A stretch of 64,000 nt of DNA. Origin: Peptoniphilus sp. ING2-D1G (GTDB lineage: Bacteria; Bacillota; Clostridia; Tissierellales; Peptoniphilaceae). The position numbers and the translations under genes were made by a program. Within the stretch, counting starts at the first letter, position 1. Every line of letters begins with the position of its first letter. Location of the stretch: contig LM997412.1 of NCBI GenBank assembly GCA_000952975.1, positions 248,001 to 312,000 on the forward strand. The letters are read 5' to 3'. This document shows, piece by piece, positions 8,675 to 16,797 of this stretch. A model generated the notes under the pieces. It was not told the origin of the DNA. It searched no databases and was given only the letters and a program-made list of their open reading frames with translations.

Positions 8675-9087
8675 AAAAGGGTTTTACATTAATCGAGCTT
8701 GTAATTTCCATAGCCATAATCTCAACTTTAATTACAATAGCGATGTTGAGCTTCAGAACAGTGGAAAGCACAGAGGCGAAGAGGGACTTAAAGGAAATTG
8801 TAAACCGCATAAAATTCGCCAGAAACATGGCAATTTCAGAAAAAGCTCAATCTGAGGTAAACTTCATGGAAAACAACTCCTATGAAGTGATATGCAAGGA
8901 TTACAGAGAAACCTTCAATTACAGCGAAGGATTAAAATTACTCAATACTGAAGCTATAAAACTCAAATTTACAATTAAGGGAGTATCAAGCAAAGATACA
9001 GCTCAGACCCTTTATTTTAAAATCAAAGACAAAATTTACGAAGTCACAATTGAGCCTGTCACGGGAAAGGTGAATTTGAAGATATGA
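8671..9087 (+). CDS. Type IV pilin-like protein (GspH/pseudopilin type)
   Basis: A 138-aa protein with a textbook prepilin N-terminus: MKKGFTLIELVISI, with cleavage expected after Gly4 and Glu at +5 of the mature protein, followed by a hydrophobic helix. The rest is a small beta domain. The TTG start overlaps the previous stop (TTGA). Minor pseudopilin of a type IV pilus, competence pseudopilus or type II secretion-like machine; no motor ATPase or prepilin peptidase is in this window. Confidence 0.85.
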   Translation: MKKGFTLIELVISIAIISTLITIAMLSFRTVESTEAKRDLKEIVNRIKFARNMAISEKAQSEVNFMENNSYEVICKDYRETFNYSEGLKLLNTEAIKLKFTIKGVSSKDTAQTLYFKIKDKIYEVTIEPVTGKVNLKI

Positions 9088-9434
9088 AAAAAGGATTTAT
9101 TTTAATGGATGTTTTGCTTTCCACAGCCTTTTTACTCATCATAGCAACAGCGCTCTTGCCTTCCTTTACAAATATTTTCAAAAACAGAAAAGATGTGGAG
9201 GACAGACTTGAATTGTACAATGCGGCGAAAAATCAAATGGAGCTCATAACAGCCGCAAGCTACGGCGGACATGGTTACTACGAGATAATTCTCGCCGAAG
9301 AATACGAGTATACATTGGATAAAGTACCCCTGTCGGAAAATCTCAGCAAATATGTTTTAAAGGTAAAAAATGAAAAAGACCATGAAATTAAAATCGAAAA
9401 AATATTACAGAACAAAAGGCTTCACTCTCATTGA
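9084..9434 (+). CDS. Minor pseudopilin-like protein with Asp at +5
   Basis: A 116-aa protein starting MKKGFILMDVLLS, a prepilin-type leader in which the invariant Glu at +5 is replaced by Asp. A hydrophobic helix follows (residues 7-25), then a short soluble domain. GspI/PilV-type minor pseudopilins are of this size. It overlaps the preceding gene by four bases and the next one by about 53 bases in another frame, which is unusually long. Confidence 0.75.
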   Translation: MKKGFILMDVLLSTAFLLIIATALLPSFTNIFKNRKDVEDRLELYNAAKNQMELITAASYGGHGYYEIILAEEYEYTLDKVPLSENLSKYVLKVKNEKDHEIKIEKILQNKRLHSH

Positions 9435-9936
9435 ATTGGTATTTTCCATAGCTTTGGTGGCGGTTGTGTTTTCAACGCTTACTTCAGTTTTAAATTTCTC
9501 CTTTAAAATGTCAGGCGCAGTAAACACCAAGGATGAAATTTTTCAGGAGTCCTATTTCACTGAGAATTTTTTGTATGACGAAATATCTTCGGCGGACTAC
9601 ATAGTTCAAAACACAAAACCAGGCACCTTGGGATTTACCATAATCAAACTCACAGGTGTAGATGACGGAGAAAAAAACACAGGATACAGATACACCTATT
9701 ATTCTCTTAAGGACAACAGATTGAGGAGACATTCAATAAATACCAAGAATAAATTGGAGGATGGGTACCCGTTAAATAGAATGGGTGTAAACAACATCAT
9801 TTCCGGAGTGGAAAACATCAATTGCCAATTCACCAAGGAAAAAATAACCATAGAAATATTTTATAATCGAAGGGGAATAAAGGACAGCAGCAGTATAATT
9901 GTAGCAAACAGAACATTTGAGGAATTCGATAATTGA
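9382..9936 (+). CDS. Pseudopilin-like protein (GspJ type)
   Basis: About 184 aa with a prepilin motif, RTKGFTLIELVFSI, at the N-terminus and a hydrophobic helix. The soluble part contains a tyrosine-rich stretch (GYRYTYYSL). Two starts are possible, ATG 9370 and ATG 9382; the second gives a leader closer to usual length. Either way the start lies well inside the upstream gene. The size and the place third among the pilins fit a GspJ/PilW-type minor pseudopilin. Confidence 0.8.
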   Translation: MKLKSKKYYRTKGFTLIELVFSIALVAVVFSTLTSVLNFSFKMSGAVNTKDEIFQESYFTENFLYDEISSADYIVQNTKPGTLGFTIIKLTGVDDGEKNTGYRYTYYSLKDNRLRRHSINTKNKLEDGYPLNRMGVNNIISGVENINCQFTKEKITIEIFYNRRGIKDSSSIIVANRTFEEFDN

Positions 9937-10883
9937 AAAAAAGAGGATTTACTTACATAGTAACAATTATAATAGTGACTTTGATAATCCTTGGACTCAG
10001 CCTGTTGATCTCCAACTTAAAGGACGAATTATTAATAGTAAAAAACCAAAGGGACAGCATTCAGGCCGATGCCTATGCCGAATCTATGATAAATATAGCC
10101 CTGTCGGATAAGAGGTTTACCAATTGCCTGGAAGATATCTATCATGGAAAAAGTAAATCCATGCAGATAGCTCCAGCCCATATAATAGATGAGCTTGACA
10201 GTTCTAAAATCACTCTCAAATTGGATAACTCCATAGTCAAAAAAGGGTTTTTGATGACTGCTGAAGTTGAATATAAAAACATAAATTCAAGATTTTTCGC
10301 CCAAGGCTCCATAGTCAATCCTCTCTATTTAAAAAAACTTGGAGTTTTAAATCCACGGGTTATAGGCGAAGAAGAAGTAGGGCAATTAAAGGACTCCTTC
10401 ACAAAACACCCCGATGAGAGCCTGAGTTTTGTGGACTACATACATTTGGAGGACAAAGACTACTTTATAGAAAAAGATGGAAGATACTTTGTCATATATG
10501 AGGAGAATTTACAAGGCGAAGAGCCAACACGGAATATAATGGCAAGAGGACTTTCAACAGACAGTTTTTATATCACACAAAGCGGCGGGAGCCTATGCAT
10601 TGTGGACGAAATAAGAATAAGAGGGATAGTGGACATAGACAATATTTTATTAAATGAAAATTTAAATATAGATGGAATATTGGTATTGAGATCCAATGTA
10701 AATTTTTTGGATAATCCGAAGAATATTTATGTAAAGGGAATAACGGTAAATACTCCTTCGGTTTCTGAAAACAACGTGATTTCCCGGTATGATTTTGGAG
10801 AAATAGACCTTTATTCAAGGGGAATTTCCAATTATATTAAACCGAGAATTTACAGTATTAAAAGAAGTATTGACAACAAATAA
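9933..10883 (+). CDS. PilX/GspK-like membrane-anchored protein of the pseudopilin operon
   Basis: A 316-aa protein beginning MKKRGFTYIVTIIIV: a prepilin-like leader without the +5 Glu, a hydrophobic helix, then a large soluble domain. PilX or GspK-like proteins have this arrangement. TTG start 9933 overlaps the preceding stop. The last 340 coding bases and the region behind them form the first copy of a 370-bp duplication made by the adjacent insertion sequence, but the reading frame itself is complete. Confidence 0.65.
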   Translation: MKKRGFTYIVTIIIVTLIILGLSLLISNLKDELLIVKNQRDSIQADAYAESMINIALSDKRFTNCLEDIYHGKSKSMQIAPAHIIDELDSSKITLKLDNSIVKKGFLMTAEVEYKNINSRFFAQGSIVNPLYLKKLGVLNPRVIGEEEVGQLKDSFTKHPDESLSFVDYIHLEDKDYFIEKDGRYFVIYEENLQGEEPTRNIMARGLSTDSFYITQSGGSLCIVDEIRIRGIVDIDNILLNENLNIDGILVLRSNVNFLDNPKNIYVKGITVNTPSVSENNVISRYDFGEIDLYSRGISNYIKPRIYSIKRSIDNK

Positions 10884-10913
10884 ACTTGATAGGAAACCTT
10901 TATATGATATAAT
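10544..10913 (+). repeat. 370-bp target-site duplication, left copy
   Basis: Identical, as read by eye, to 12834-13203 at an offset of 2290. It holds the 3' end of the PilX-like gene and the efp promoter. Its last base is the last base of the TATAAT box (10908-10913). Long, variable direct repeats are known for IS1634 and IS1549 family elements. Confidence 0.93.
10886..10913 (+). promoter_or_regulatory. Orphan copy of the efp promoter
   Basis: TTGATA, 16-base spacer, TATAAT; copied by the target duplication. It now points into the insertion sequence, where a terminator hairpin at 10945-10987 would stop the transcript. Confidence 0.7.
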
Positions 10914-10929
10914 CCCGAGTTTATCACTT
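10914..10929 (+). repeat. Left terminal inverted repeat of the IS
   Basis: CCCGAGTTTATCACTT; pairs with the right end with one mismatch at base 3. Confidence 0.9.
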
Positions 10930-10944
10930 CTCTTAGAAAATAAT

Positions 10945-10987
10945 AACCGTGATTCGCTAAATTAAAGCGATTTATCACGGTTTTTCT
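10945..10987 (+). terminator. Terminator hairpin inside the IS left end
   Basis: AACCGTGAT and ATCACGGTT form the outer stem and CGCT/AGCG the inner stem, followed by a T run. It lies between the left inverted repeat and the transposase gene. It would block read-through from the PilX-like operon and from the duplicated promoter, a common way to protect insertion sequences from external activation. Confidence 0.75.
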
Positions 10988-11032
10988 ATTTTTATGCTTG
11001 TTGTATACGGTTGTTTGTGGCATAATTATATT

Positions 11033-12763
11033 ATGGCATATATTATTAAACGAAAAAATAGAGAAGGAAAAGAATACGTCTATCTCGTAGAAGGATACCG
11101 GGACAAGGATAAAGTTCGTCAAAGAACGCTCAAAAGCTATGGCCAACTGGAGGTGTTGGAGCGTAATGAGCCTGGTGCATTTGAAAGATTAAGACGTCAA
11201 GCGAAAGAGGGACTTCTTTCAGAGAAAATTGAAAAAGAAATAAATATCCCATTTCAATTAGATTCTCCCATTTCGAATTCCCTCAAAAATTATGGATGGA
11301 TGTTTTTAGATGATCTTCTTCGTCTTTTGAAAGTCGAAGAAACTCTAAGAGTTGGCTGTCAAGGTCGAAGGTTCAAGTTTGATCCAACCAAAATCTTGAA
11401 ACTTCTGGTTTACCAGCGTATTTTAGATCCTGGAAGTAAAACCAAAGCACGTATGAACCAAGATGAACTTTTTGGGGATTGGAAAATATCTTCGAATGAT
11501 ATGGATAGAGCTTTAGATGTATTTGCCATGTGTAAAGATGAGCTGCTCCTTACCATGCATCAACAGATTACTCAAACCATAGGACGTACTGCTACGCTTG
11601 TATACTACGATGTCACCAACTACTACTATGAAACAGATCTTGATGATCCAGATGTACTGGATGAAGATGGAGAGATACAGGAAGTAGGAATGCGTAAGCG
11701 TGGTCCAAGTAAAGAACGAAGACCAAATCCTATTGTTCAAATGGGACTGTTCATGGATCAAAACTCCATCCCTATTTCATATGAACTGTTCCCTGGAAAC
11801 CATACCGATCCGATTACCTATCTACCTTCAGCAGAACGAGTGAAAAAACAGTTTGAGATTGAAAGATTAGTCAGCGTAGCGGATAAGGCAATGAACAGTA
11901 AGAAAAACGTATTGGCGATTTACGAACGAGGAGATGGTTGGCTGTTCTCCCAAAAACATCGAGGCAAGCGAGGTGCACCTAAAGATATACAGGAGTTCAT
12001 ACTAAAACCAGAAGGTTGGGAATACAACAATCGACAAACCTTCGCAAAAAAGAGTACTATTCGAGAAAGAAACCTTGGAAATGGAGTTGTAGTGAAGGAG
12101 AAAGTTCTAGTTACTTGGAGTGAAGCCTATGCTAAACGAGAGAAAATCCGAAGAGATGGAGCACTTGCTTATGCAGCTTCTCTACGAGATCCAGAAAGAT
12201 ATCGTATGACTTGTAAAAAAGGCGGAAAGAAGTATCTTGAGCAATATGTAGTAGATAAACAAACTGGAGAGCGACAAGTATTGCATCCTTTCATAGGAAT
12301 AGATTATGAATTGGTTGATTTTGATGCACAATTTGATGGAATCAACGTTCTGGTAACCAGCGAGTTAAAGATGAGTGATGAGGAAATGATGGCGAACTAC
12401 CGTCAGCTCTACAAAATAGAAGAGTGCTTTAGAATCACAAAGACAGAACTTAAAACCCGACCGGTGTATGTAACAGAAAAAAATCATATTGAAGCACACT
12501 TTCTAACTTGCTTTATCGCATTGGTGCTCCTTCGAATCGTACAATATTTATTAGATGGAGAATGGAGTGTATCAATAATAGTTGATTCATTAAAAAGTGC
12601 GCTGACAGATGAATTGGGTCAAGGATACATGAAAGTATATGGTAATGAAGATTGGCTTAAAATACTAGAAAAACTAAAGATAGATTGGAAGCAACAGATT
12701 GTGAAGTTAGAGAAGTTGAAACAATTCGGGAGAGGTTGGTGTACAACAAAGGATTGGAGATAA
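11033..12763 (+). CDS. IS1634/IS4-type DDE transposase
   Basis: A 576-aa transposase. The YYDVTNYYYE segment (first Asp), SVADKAMN (second Asp) and the C-terminal IEECFRITKTELKTRPVYV (Glu with the Y-(2)-R-(3)-E-(6)-K pattern) are the hallmarks of the IS1634/IS1549 branch. ATG 11033 (MAYIIKRKN) is the likely start; an in-frame ATG at 10994 would add 13 residues without a ribosome site. No frameshift or stop is seen, so the element is probably active. Confidence 0.93.
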   Translation: MAYIIKRKNREGKEYVYLVEGYRDKDKVRQRTLKSYGQLEVLERNEPGAFERLRRQAKEGLLSEKIEKEINIPFQLDSPISNSLKNYGWMFLDDLLRLLKVEETLRVGCQGRRFKFDPTKILKLLVYQRILDPGSKTKARMNQDELFGDWKISSNDMDRALDVFAMCKDELLLTMHQQITQTIGRTATLVYYDVTNYYYETDLDDPDVLDEDGEIQEVGMRKRGPSKERRPNPIVQMGLFMDQNSIPISYELFPGNHTDPITYLPSAERVKKQFEIERLVSVADKAMNSKKNVLAIYERGDGWLFSQKHRGKRGAPKDIQEFILKPEGWEYNNRQTFAKKSTIRERNLGNGVVVKEKVLVTWSEAYAKREKIRRDGALAYAASLRDPERYRMTCKKGGKKYLEQYVVDKQTGERQVLHPFIGIDYELVDFDAQFDGINVLVTSELKMSDEEMMANYRQLYKIEECFRITKTELKTRPVYVTEKNHIEAHFLTCFIALVLLRIVQYLLDGEWSVSIIVDSLKSALTDELGQGYMKVYGNEDWLKILEKLKIDWKQQIVKLEKLKQFGRGWCTTKDWR

Positions 12764-12817
12764 AAACATGGCTAGAAGCTTGGAAATTACAAGTTTCTAG
12801 CCTTCGTTGTATTTTAA

Positions 12818-12833
12818 AAGTGATAAACTCAGG
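12818..12833 (-). repeat. Right terminal inverted repeat of the IS
   Basis: The complement reads CCTGAGTTTATCACTT; joined directly to the second copy of the 370-bp duplication. Confidence 0.9.
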
Positions 12834-13173
12834 AAGAGGACTTTCAACAGACAGTTTTTATATCACACAAAGCGGCGGGAGCCTATGCATTGTGGACGAA
12901 ATAAGAATAAGAGGGATAGTGGACATAGACAATATTTTATTAAATGAAAATTTAAATATAGATGGAATATTGGTATTGAGATCCAATGTAAATTTTTTGG
13001 ATAATCCGAAGAATATTTATGTAAAGGGAATAACGGTAAATACTCCTTCGGTTTCTGAAAACAACGTGATTTCCCGGTATGATTTTGGAGAAATAGACCT
13101 TTATTCAAGGGGAATTTCCAATTATATTAAACCGAGAATTTACAGTATTAAAAGAAGTATTGACAACAAATAA
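12834..13173 (+). pseudogene. Duplicated 3' fragment of the PilX-like gene
   Basis: Encodes the last 112 residues of the PilX-like protein, in a frame that runs on from the end of the insertion sequence. There is no start codon with a ribosome site of its own. It is a by-product of the IS target duplication and is not expected to make protein. Confidence 0.9.
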
Positions 13174-13175
13174 AC

Positions 13176-13203
13176 TTGATAGGAAACCTTTATATGATAT
13201 AAT
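13176..13203 (+). promoter_or_regulatory. efp promoter
   Basis: TTGATA (13176-13181), 16-base spacer, TATAAT (13198-13203), 29 bases before the efp ATG. Its last base coincides with the end of the target duplication, so the IS insertion re-created the promoter exactly. Confidence 0.8.
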
Positions 13204-13232
13204 TATTAAAGAGAAATATTAGGAGGTATTTT

Positions 13233-13790
13233 ATGATTTCAGCAGGTGATTTGAGAAAGGGCGTAACATTCATATATGACAATGACGTCTATGAAGTAAT
13301 AGATTTTCAACACGTTAAGCCGGGAAAAGGAGCAGCCTTTGTAAGAACAAAAATAAGATCCGTTTTGACGGGAGCCACTAAAGACACTACCTTCAACCCT
13401 TCTGAAAAGTTTGAAAAAGCTGTAATTGAAACTAAAGAAATGCAATATTTGTACAATGACGGAACTTTGTATTATTTCATGGATAATGAGACTTTTGAGC
13501 AAGTACCGCTTGAAAAAGACATCGTGGAAGAAGCTTTGAATTTCATGAGAGAAAATGACATGGCTCAAATTAATTTTCACCAAGGTAAGGCATTTAGAGT
13601 TTCACCTGCAAATTTTGTTGAGCTTGAAGTTACACAAACAGAACCGGGAGTTAAGGGAGATACATCTTCCGGAGGTTCAAAACCCGCTACGGTTGAAACG
13701 GGATTTACACTTAATGTGCCGCTATTTGTCAATACCGGAGATATAATAAGGATTGACACCAGAAGTGGCGAATATATGTCCAGAGCATAG
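13233..13790 (+). CDS. efp: Translation elongation factor P
   Basis: EF-P, 185 aa, full length with three domains: N-terminal KOW-like domain holding the loop KPGKGAAF where EF-P is modified on Lys in some bacteria, then two OB-fold domains ending RSGEYMSRA. It rescues ribosomes stalled at polyproline. A strong ribosome site (AGGAGG) precedes the ATG. No epmA/epmB gene is seen here. It opens an operon with the next gene. Confidence 0.96.
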   Translation: MISAGDLRKGVTFIYDNDVYEVIDFQHVKPGKGAAFVRTKIRSVLTGATKDTTFNPSEKFEKAVIETKEMQYLYNDGTLYYFMDNETFEQVPLEKDIVEEALNFMRENDMAQINFHQGKAFRVSPANFVELEVTQTEPGVKGDTSSGGSKPATVETGFTLNVPLFVNTGDIIRIDTRSGEYMSRA

Positions 13791-13803
13791 GAGGAAAATA
13801 ATT

Positions 13804-14154
13804 ATGGAAAACATTATTAACAGATTAGCTTATCTTGAAGGTTTAGCTGAAGGCTATGAAATCGACGCTGAAAAGAAGGAAGGAAGAATTATTCTTGAAC
13901 TTCTTGATATAGTTTCCGAAATGGCAGAAGAAATAAAGAACAAACAAGATGAATTGGAAGAATATGTCGACTTAATTGAAGAAGACCTTACAAATCTTGA
14001 AGAGTATGTATACGAAGAAGAAGAAGACTATGATGACTTTGATTATGATGACTATGACTATGATGACGATTCATTCTTTGATGACGAATATGAAGACGAA
14101 TGTGGATGCGGTGAAAATTGCAACTGCTCAGATTCTGAACCTGTAGAAGAATAA
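13804..14154 (+). CDS. CD1247 N-terminal domain-like acidic protein
   Basis: A 116-aa highly acidic protein. The N-terminal 50 residues (RLAYLEGLAEG..) match the CD1247 N-terminal domain family of clostridia that lies next to efp or asp23. The middle is a coiled coil, followed by a run of Asp/Glu/Tyr and a short Cys motif, CGCGENCNC, that could hold a metal. Function unknown. ATG 13804 has an AGGAGG site; an in-frame ATG upstream at 13753 lies inside efp and is not likely used. Confidence 0.75.
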   Translation: MENIINRLAYLEGLAEGYEIDAEKKEGRIILELLDIVSEMAEEIKNKQDELEEYVDLIEEDLTNLEEYVYEEEEDYDDFDYDDYDYDDDSFFDDEYEDECGCGENCNCSDSEPVEE

Positions 14155-14168
14155 TTATATAAAAATCC

Positions 14169-14201
14169 TCCGTCGGAATTAAATTTCCGGCGGATTTTTT
14201 A
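14169..14201 (+). terminator. Rho-independent terminator after the efp operon
   Basis: CCGTCGGAA pairs with TTCCGGCGG (one G-U pair), followed by six T. Confidence 0.85.
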
Positions 14202-14221
14202 TTGTCTAAATTGCAATAAAA

Positions 14222-14250
14222 TTGAATAACAAAAGATAATTTGATATAAT
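14222..14250 (+). promoter_or_regulatory. Promoter of the asp23-nusB-xseAB operon
   Basis: TTGAAT, 17-base spacer, TATAAT, 41 bases before the Asp23 start. It lies between the efp terminator and the next operon. Confidence 0.75.
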
Positions 14251-14290
14251 TATAGCATTCAAAATAATACCGCAAGGTTGGAGGTGTATC

Positions 14291-14671
14291 ATGACTGAAA
14301 ATTATCTTATAGAAACTAAAAGTGATGGAGAAGTTAGAATATCAGAAGATGTCATAGCTACTATTGCCGTAGTTGCTGCAGAGTCTGTAGAAGGCGTAGT
14401 GGATATGCAATCTAATTTAAAATATAGCGTTACGGAAATGTTAGGTGTAAAGAACTTAAACAAGGGAGTAAAAGTCAGCATCGGCGAAAAAGAAGCCGTA
14501 ATAGACGTTTTTATAACAGTTGAATACGGAAAAAACATAGTTGAAATATGCAAAGAAGTGCAAGTGAAGATAAAGGAAGCGGTTGAAAGCATGACCGATC
14601 TTGAAGTTGTTGAAGCTAACATTCACGTCTCGGGCATAGCTGTTCCGGATAAAGAGAAAGCAAGGGCATAA
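14291..14671 (+). CDS. Asp23/Gls24 family envelope stress response protein
   Basis: A 126-aa protein of the Asp23/Gls24 (YqhY/DUF322) family, with the pattern ISEDVIATIAVVAAESVEGVVDM at its N-terminus. YqhY-type members sit beside nusB in Firmicutes and are linked to acetyl-CoA carboxylase control in Bacillus; whether this applies here is not known. ATG preceded by a GGAGGTG site; one base separates it from nusB. Confidence 0.88.
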   Translation: MTENYLIETKSDGEVRISEDVIATIAVVAAESVEGVVDMQSNLKYSVTEMLGVKNLNKGVKVSIGEKEAVIDVFITVEYGKNIVEICKEVQVKIKEAVESMTDLEVVEANIHVSGIAVPDKEKARA

Positions 14672-14672
14672 A

Positions 14673-15077
14673 ATGAGCAGGAAAAAATCTCGTATTGGAC
14701 AAATGCAAGTTCTATTTCAAATGGATGTAAACAACGATTTTTCCCTTGAAAGTTTAAATCGTTTTTTGGACAATTTTCAATTCAGCGACTCCGAGATGAA
14801 ATATATTGCAAAGACAATACCGGTTATTCTTGAAAATCTTCAAACCATTGACAATACCATAGTAGAAAGTCTGTACAGTTGGAGCTTTAATAGACTTGCC
14901 AATGTAGACAGGAGTATTTTGAGAGTATCTGTATATGAACTGTTATATAGAGATGATATTCCTTCAGAGGTATCGATAAATGAAGCTGTTGAAATATCCA
15001 AAGAATTCGGGTCAAATGAATCTCCCAAATTCATAAACGGCATATTGGGAAGCATTTACAGAAATTTGCACAAGTGA
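14673..15077 (+). CDS. nusB: Transcription antitermination factor NusB
   Basis: All-helical NusB, 134 aa, the usual length. It binds boxA RNA with NusE (S10) in rRNA antitermination. The N-terminal SRKKSRIGQMQVLFQMD is in the place of the boxA-contacting Arg-rich start, and the C-terminal SVYELLYRDDIPSEVSINEAVEISKEFG is the family signature. It lies between asp23 and xseA as in many clostridia. Confidence 0.94.
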   Translation: MSRKKSRIGQMQVLFQMDVNNDFSLESLNRFLDNFQFSDSEMKYIAKTIPVILENLQTIDNTIVESLYSWSFNRLANVDRSILRVSVYELLYRDDIPSEVSINEAVEISKEFGSNESPKFINGILGSIYRNLHK

Positions 15078-15119
15078 TAGAGAGCTTTTATGCTCTTTAT
15101 TCTTTTTTATGGTGGTAAA

Positions 15120-16583
15120 ATGAAAGCTATAAAAGTAAGTGAATTAAATAAATATATAAAAAAATATATAGCTATGGATTACTTGTTAAGCGACATCTCC
15201 GTAAAGGGTGAAATTTCAAACCTGAATAAGCACTCAAAGGGAAATATCTACCTGTCCCTAAAAGACGACAAAGCCAAGATAAATGCCATCATCTACTCCA
15301 GGGAAGCCTCAAAAATCAACTTTGAACTTCAAAACGGAGACAATGTGGAAGCGGGAGGTTCCATTTCCCTATACGAAAGAGACGGCTCAATAAACATGTA
15401 CATCAGAGAAATAAAAAAAGTGGGCATGGGAGACCTTTACGAGAAATATCTGGCGCTCAAGGACGCCCTCTACAAGGAAGGGCTGTTTTCCGAAGAGCAC
15501 AAAAAGCCGATATCCTATTTTCCGAGAAAAGTCGGGGTAATCACATCCCCAACCGGAGCTGCAATCGCAGACTTCATCAATATATTGCAAAGAAGAAATA
15601 AAGCTGTGGACATATTGTTCTATCCCTCCAATGTGCAAGGGGATTTTGCAGCTTCCAATCTCATAGAAGGGCTTGAGTATTTTGAAGAAAACCCTGTAGA
15701 TGTGGTGGTGATCGGAAGAGGCGGAGGATCCTTGGAAGAGCTCTTTGCCTTTAACGACGAAAAACTCGCAAGGAAGATTTATGAATTGAAAATCCCTGTA
15801 ATTTCAGCGGTAGGCCATGAAATAGACTATGTAATATCGGACTTTGTAAGCGATTTGCGAGCACCCACACCATCGGCTGCGGCGGAGCTTGTCTCAATGA
15901 GCAATGAGGATTTAAACAACTCTCTCTTTTTGATAAAAAATCGAATGGATCACCTGTTACACAATAAAATAAACAAAAACAGAAGAGAACTTTCCGATAA
16001 ATTCAATTTTTTAAAATACGACTTGTTGAGTTTTATCAATTCAAACAGGGTGAAACTCAACTACTATAAAAATTTGATAGATTTAAAAAAGACGAATTTT
16101 AAAAAGATAAGAGTCACCTTGGAAGACTCAAAGACAAATTTGGATTACAATATAATCTGTAAAATAAAAGATTTCAATGAGAAACTTCAATCTGCAAATC
16201 AAATAAAGCTCAAATTAATTGAAAAAGTGAAGAAAGAAAAAACTGCATTGAAGTTTTGTGAAAATGCCTTAAGGGCGAAAAACCTTCGCGGAACTATAAA
16301 TTTACAGAAAAAAGACTTGTATATAAATAAGGAAAAACTGGGAATTTCAATGTCCAACTACCTAAAAGAAAAAAATTCCGAGTTAATGCAATTAAAAGAC
16401 TCCTTGGATAGATTAAATCCATCGAAACTTATAAGCATAAGAGATGAAAATCTAAATCTTGTAATTTCAGCAAAAAAACTTAAAATAAATGGAAACATTC
16501 ACATAGATTTTGAAGACGGAACAGCTGAGGCTACTGTTAAAGATGTTAAAATAAGAGGTGAGGCAAATGGGCGAAAGTTATGA
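15120..16583 (+). CDS. xseA: Exodeoxyribonuclease VII large subunit
   Basis: A 487-aa XseA: N-terminal OB-fold (residues 5-100), catalytic core with GVITSPTGAAIADF and the GRGGGSLEEL and GHEIDYVISDFVSDLRAPTPSAAAE motifs, then a long coiled-coil region and a C-terminal segment. ATG 15120 follows a GGTGG site; an upstream in-frame ATG at 15090 gives an unlikely leader. It works with XseB, encoded next, to degrade single-stranded DNA to oligonucleotides. Confidence 0.95.
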   Translation: MKAIKVSELNKYIKKYIAMDYLLSDISVKGEISNLNKHSKGNIYLSLKDDKAKINAIIYSREASKINFELQNGDNVEAGGSISLYERDGSINMYIREIKKVGMGDLYEKYLALKDALYKEGLFSEEHKKPISYFPRKVGVITSPTGAAIADFINILQRRNKAVDILFYPSNVQGDFAASNLIEGLEYFEENPVDVVVIGRGGGSLEELFAFNDEKLARKIYELKIPVISAVGHEIDYVISDFVSDLRAPTPSAAAELVSMSNEDLNNSLFLIKNRMDHLLHNKINKNRRELSDKFNFLKYDLLSFINSNRVKLNYYKNLIDLKKTNFKKIRVTLEDSKTNLDYNIICKIKDFNEKLQSANQIKLKLIEKVKKEKTALKFCENALRAKNLRGTINLQKKDLYINKEKLGISMSNYLKEKNSELMQLKDSLDRLNPSKLISIRDENLNLVISAKKLKINGNIHIDFEDGTAEATVKDVKIRGEANGRKL

Positions 16584-16797
16584 AAGTGCTTTTAAAAAGT
16601 TGGAAGAGATAATCAAAGATTTGGAATCCGAAGAGATATCCATGGAAAAATCCGTTGAAAAATACGAAGAAGGACTAAAACTTTACGAATATTGTTCAAA
16701 ACTTTTAAACGAATACGAAGGAAGGGTGAAAATCTTGATGAAAGAAGATTCCGAAATATTGGAACAAGATTTTCAAGGTGCAGAAAATCATGATTGA
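16567..16797 (+). CDS. xseB: Exodeoxyribonuclease VII small subunit
   Basis: A 76-aa helical protein with the XseB pattern SYESAFKKLEEIIKDLE. A GTG nine bases upstream lies in the AGAGGTGAGG ribosome site, so ATG 16567 is preferred. It overlaps the end of xseA by 17 bases and ispA by 8, so translation is coupled across the three genes. Several XseB coat one XseA in the enzyme. Confidence 0.92.
   Translation: MGESYESAFKKLEEIIKDLESEEISMEKSVEKYEEGLKLYEYCSKLLNEYEGRVKILMKEDSEILEQDFQGAENHD

Larger units (their letters stand above)
10914..12833 (+). mobile_element. IS1634-like insertion sequence, complete, 1920 bp
   Basis: The boundaries are fixed by three independent signs: terminal inverted repeats (left CCCGAGTTTATCACTT, right end the complement of CCTGAGTTTATCACTT, one mismatch in 16), the exact junction with a 370-bp direct repeat on each side, and a single transposase gene filling the interior. 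IS1634 and IS1549 elements of the IS4-like DDE group are known for exceptionally long target duplications of up to several hundred bases; this copy behaves in the same way. The identical flanks suggest a recent insertion. Confidence 0.93.
12834..13203 (+). repeat. 370-bp target-site duplication, right copy
   Basis: Second copy of 10544-10913. It carries the duplicated end of the PilX-like gene and the working promoter of efp. Confidence 0.93.

Noticed and set aside
10544..13203. Composite transposon or independent gene duplication
   Set aside because: Only one IS is present, and the direct repeats start and end exactly at its inverted repeats, which is a target duplication.
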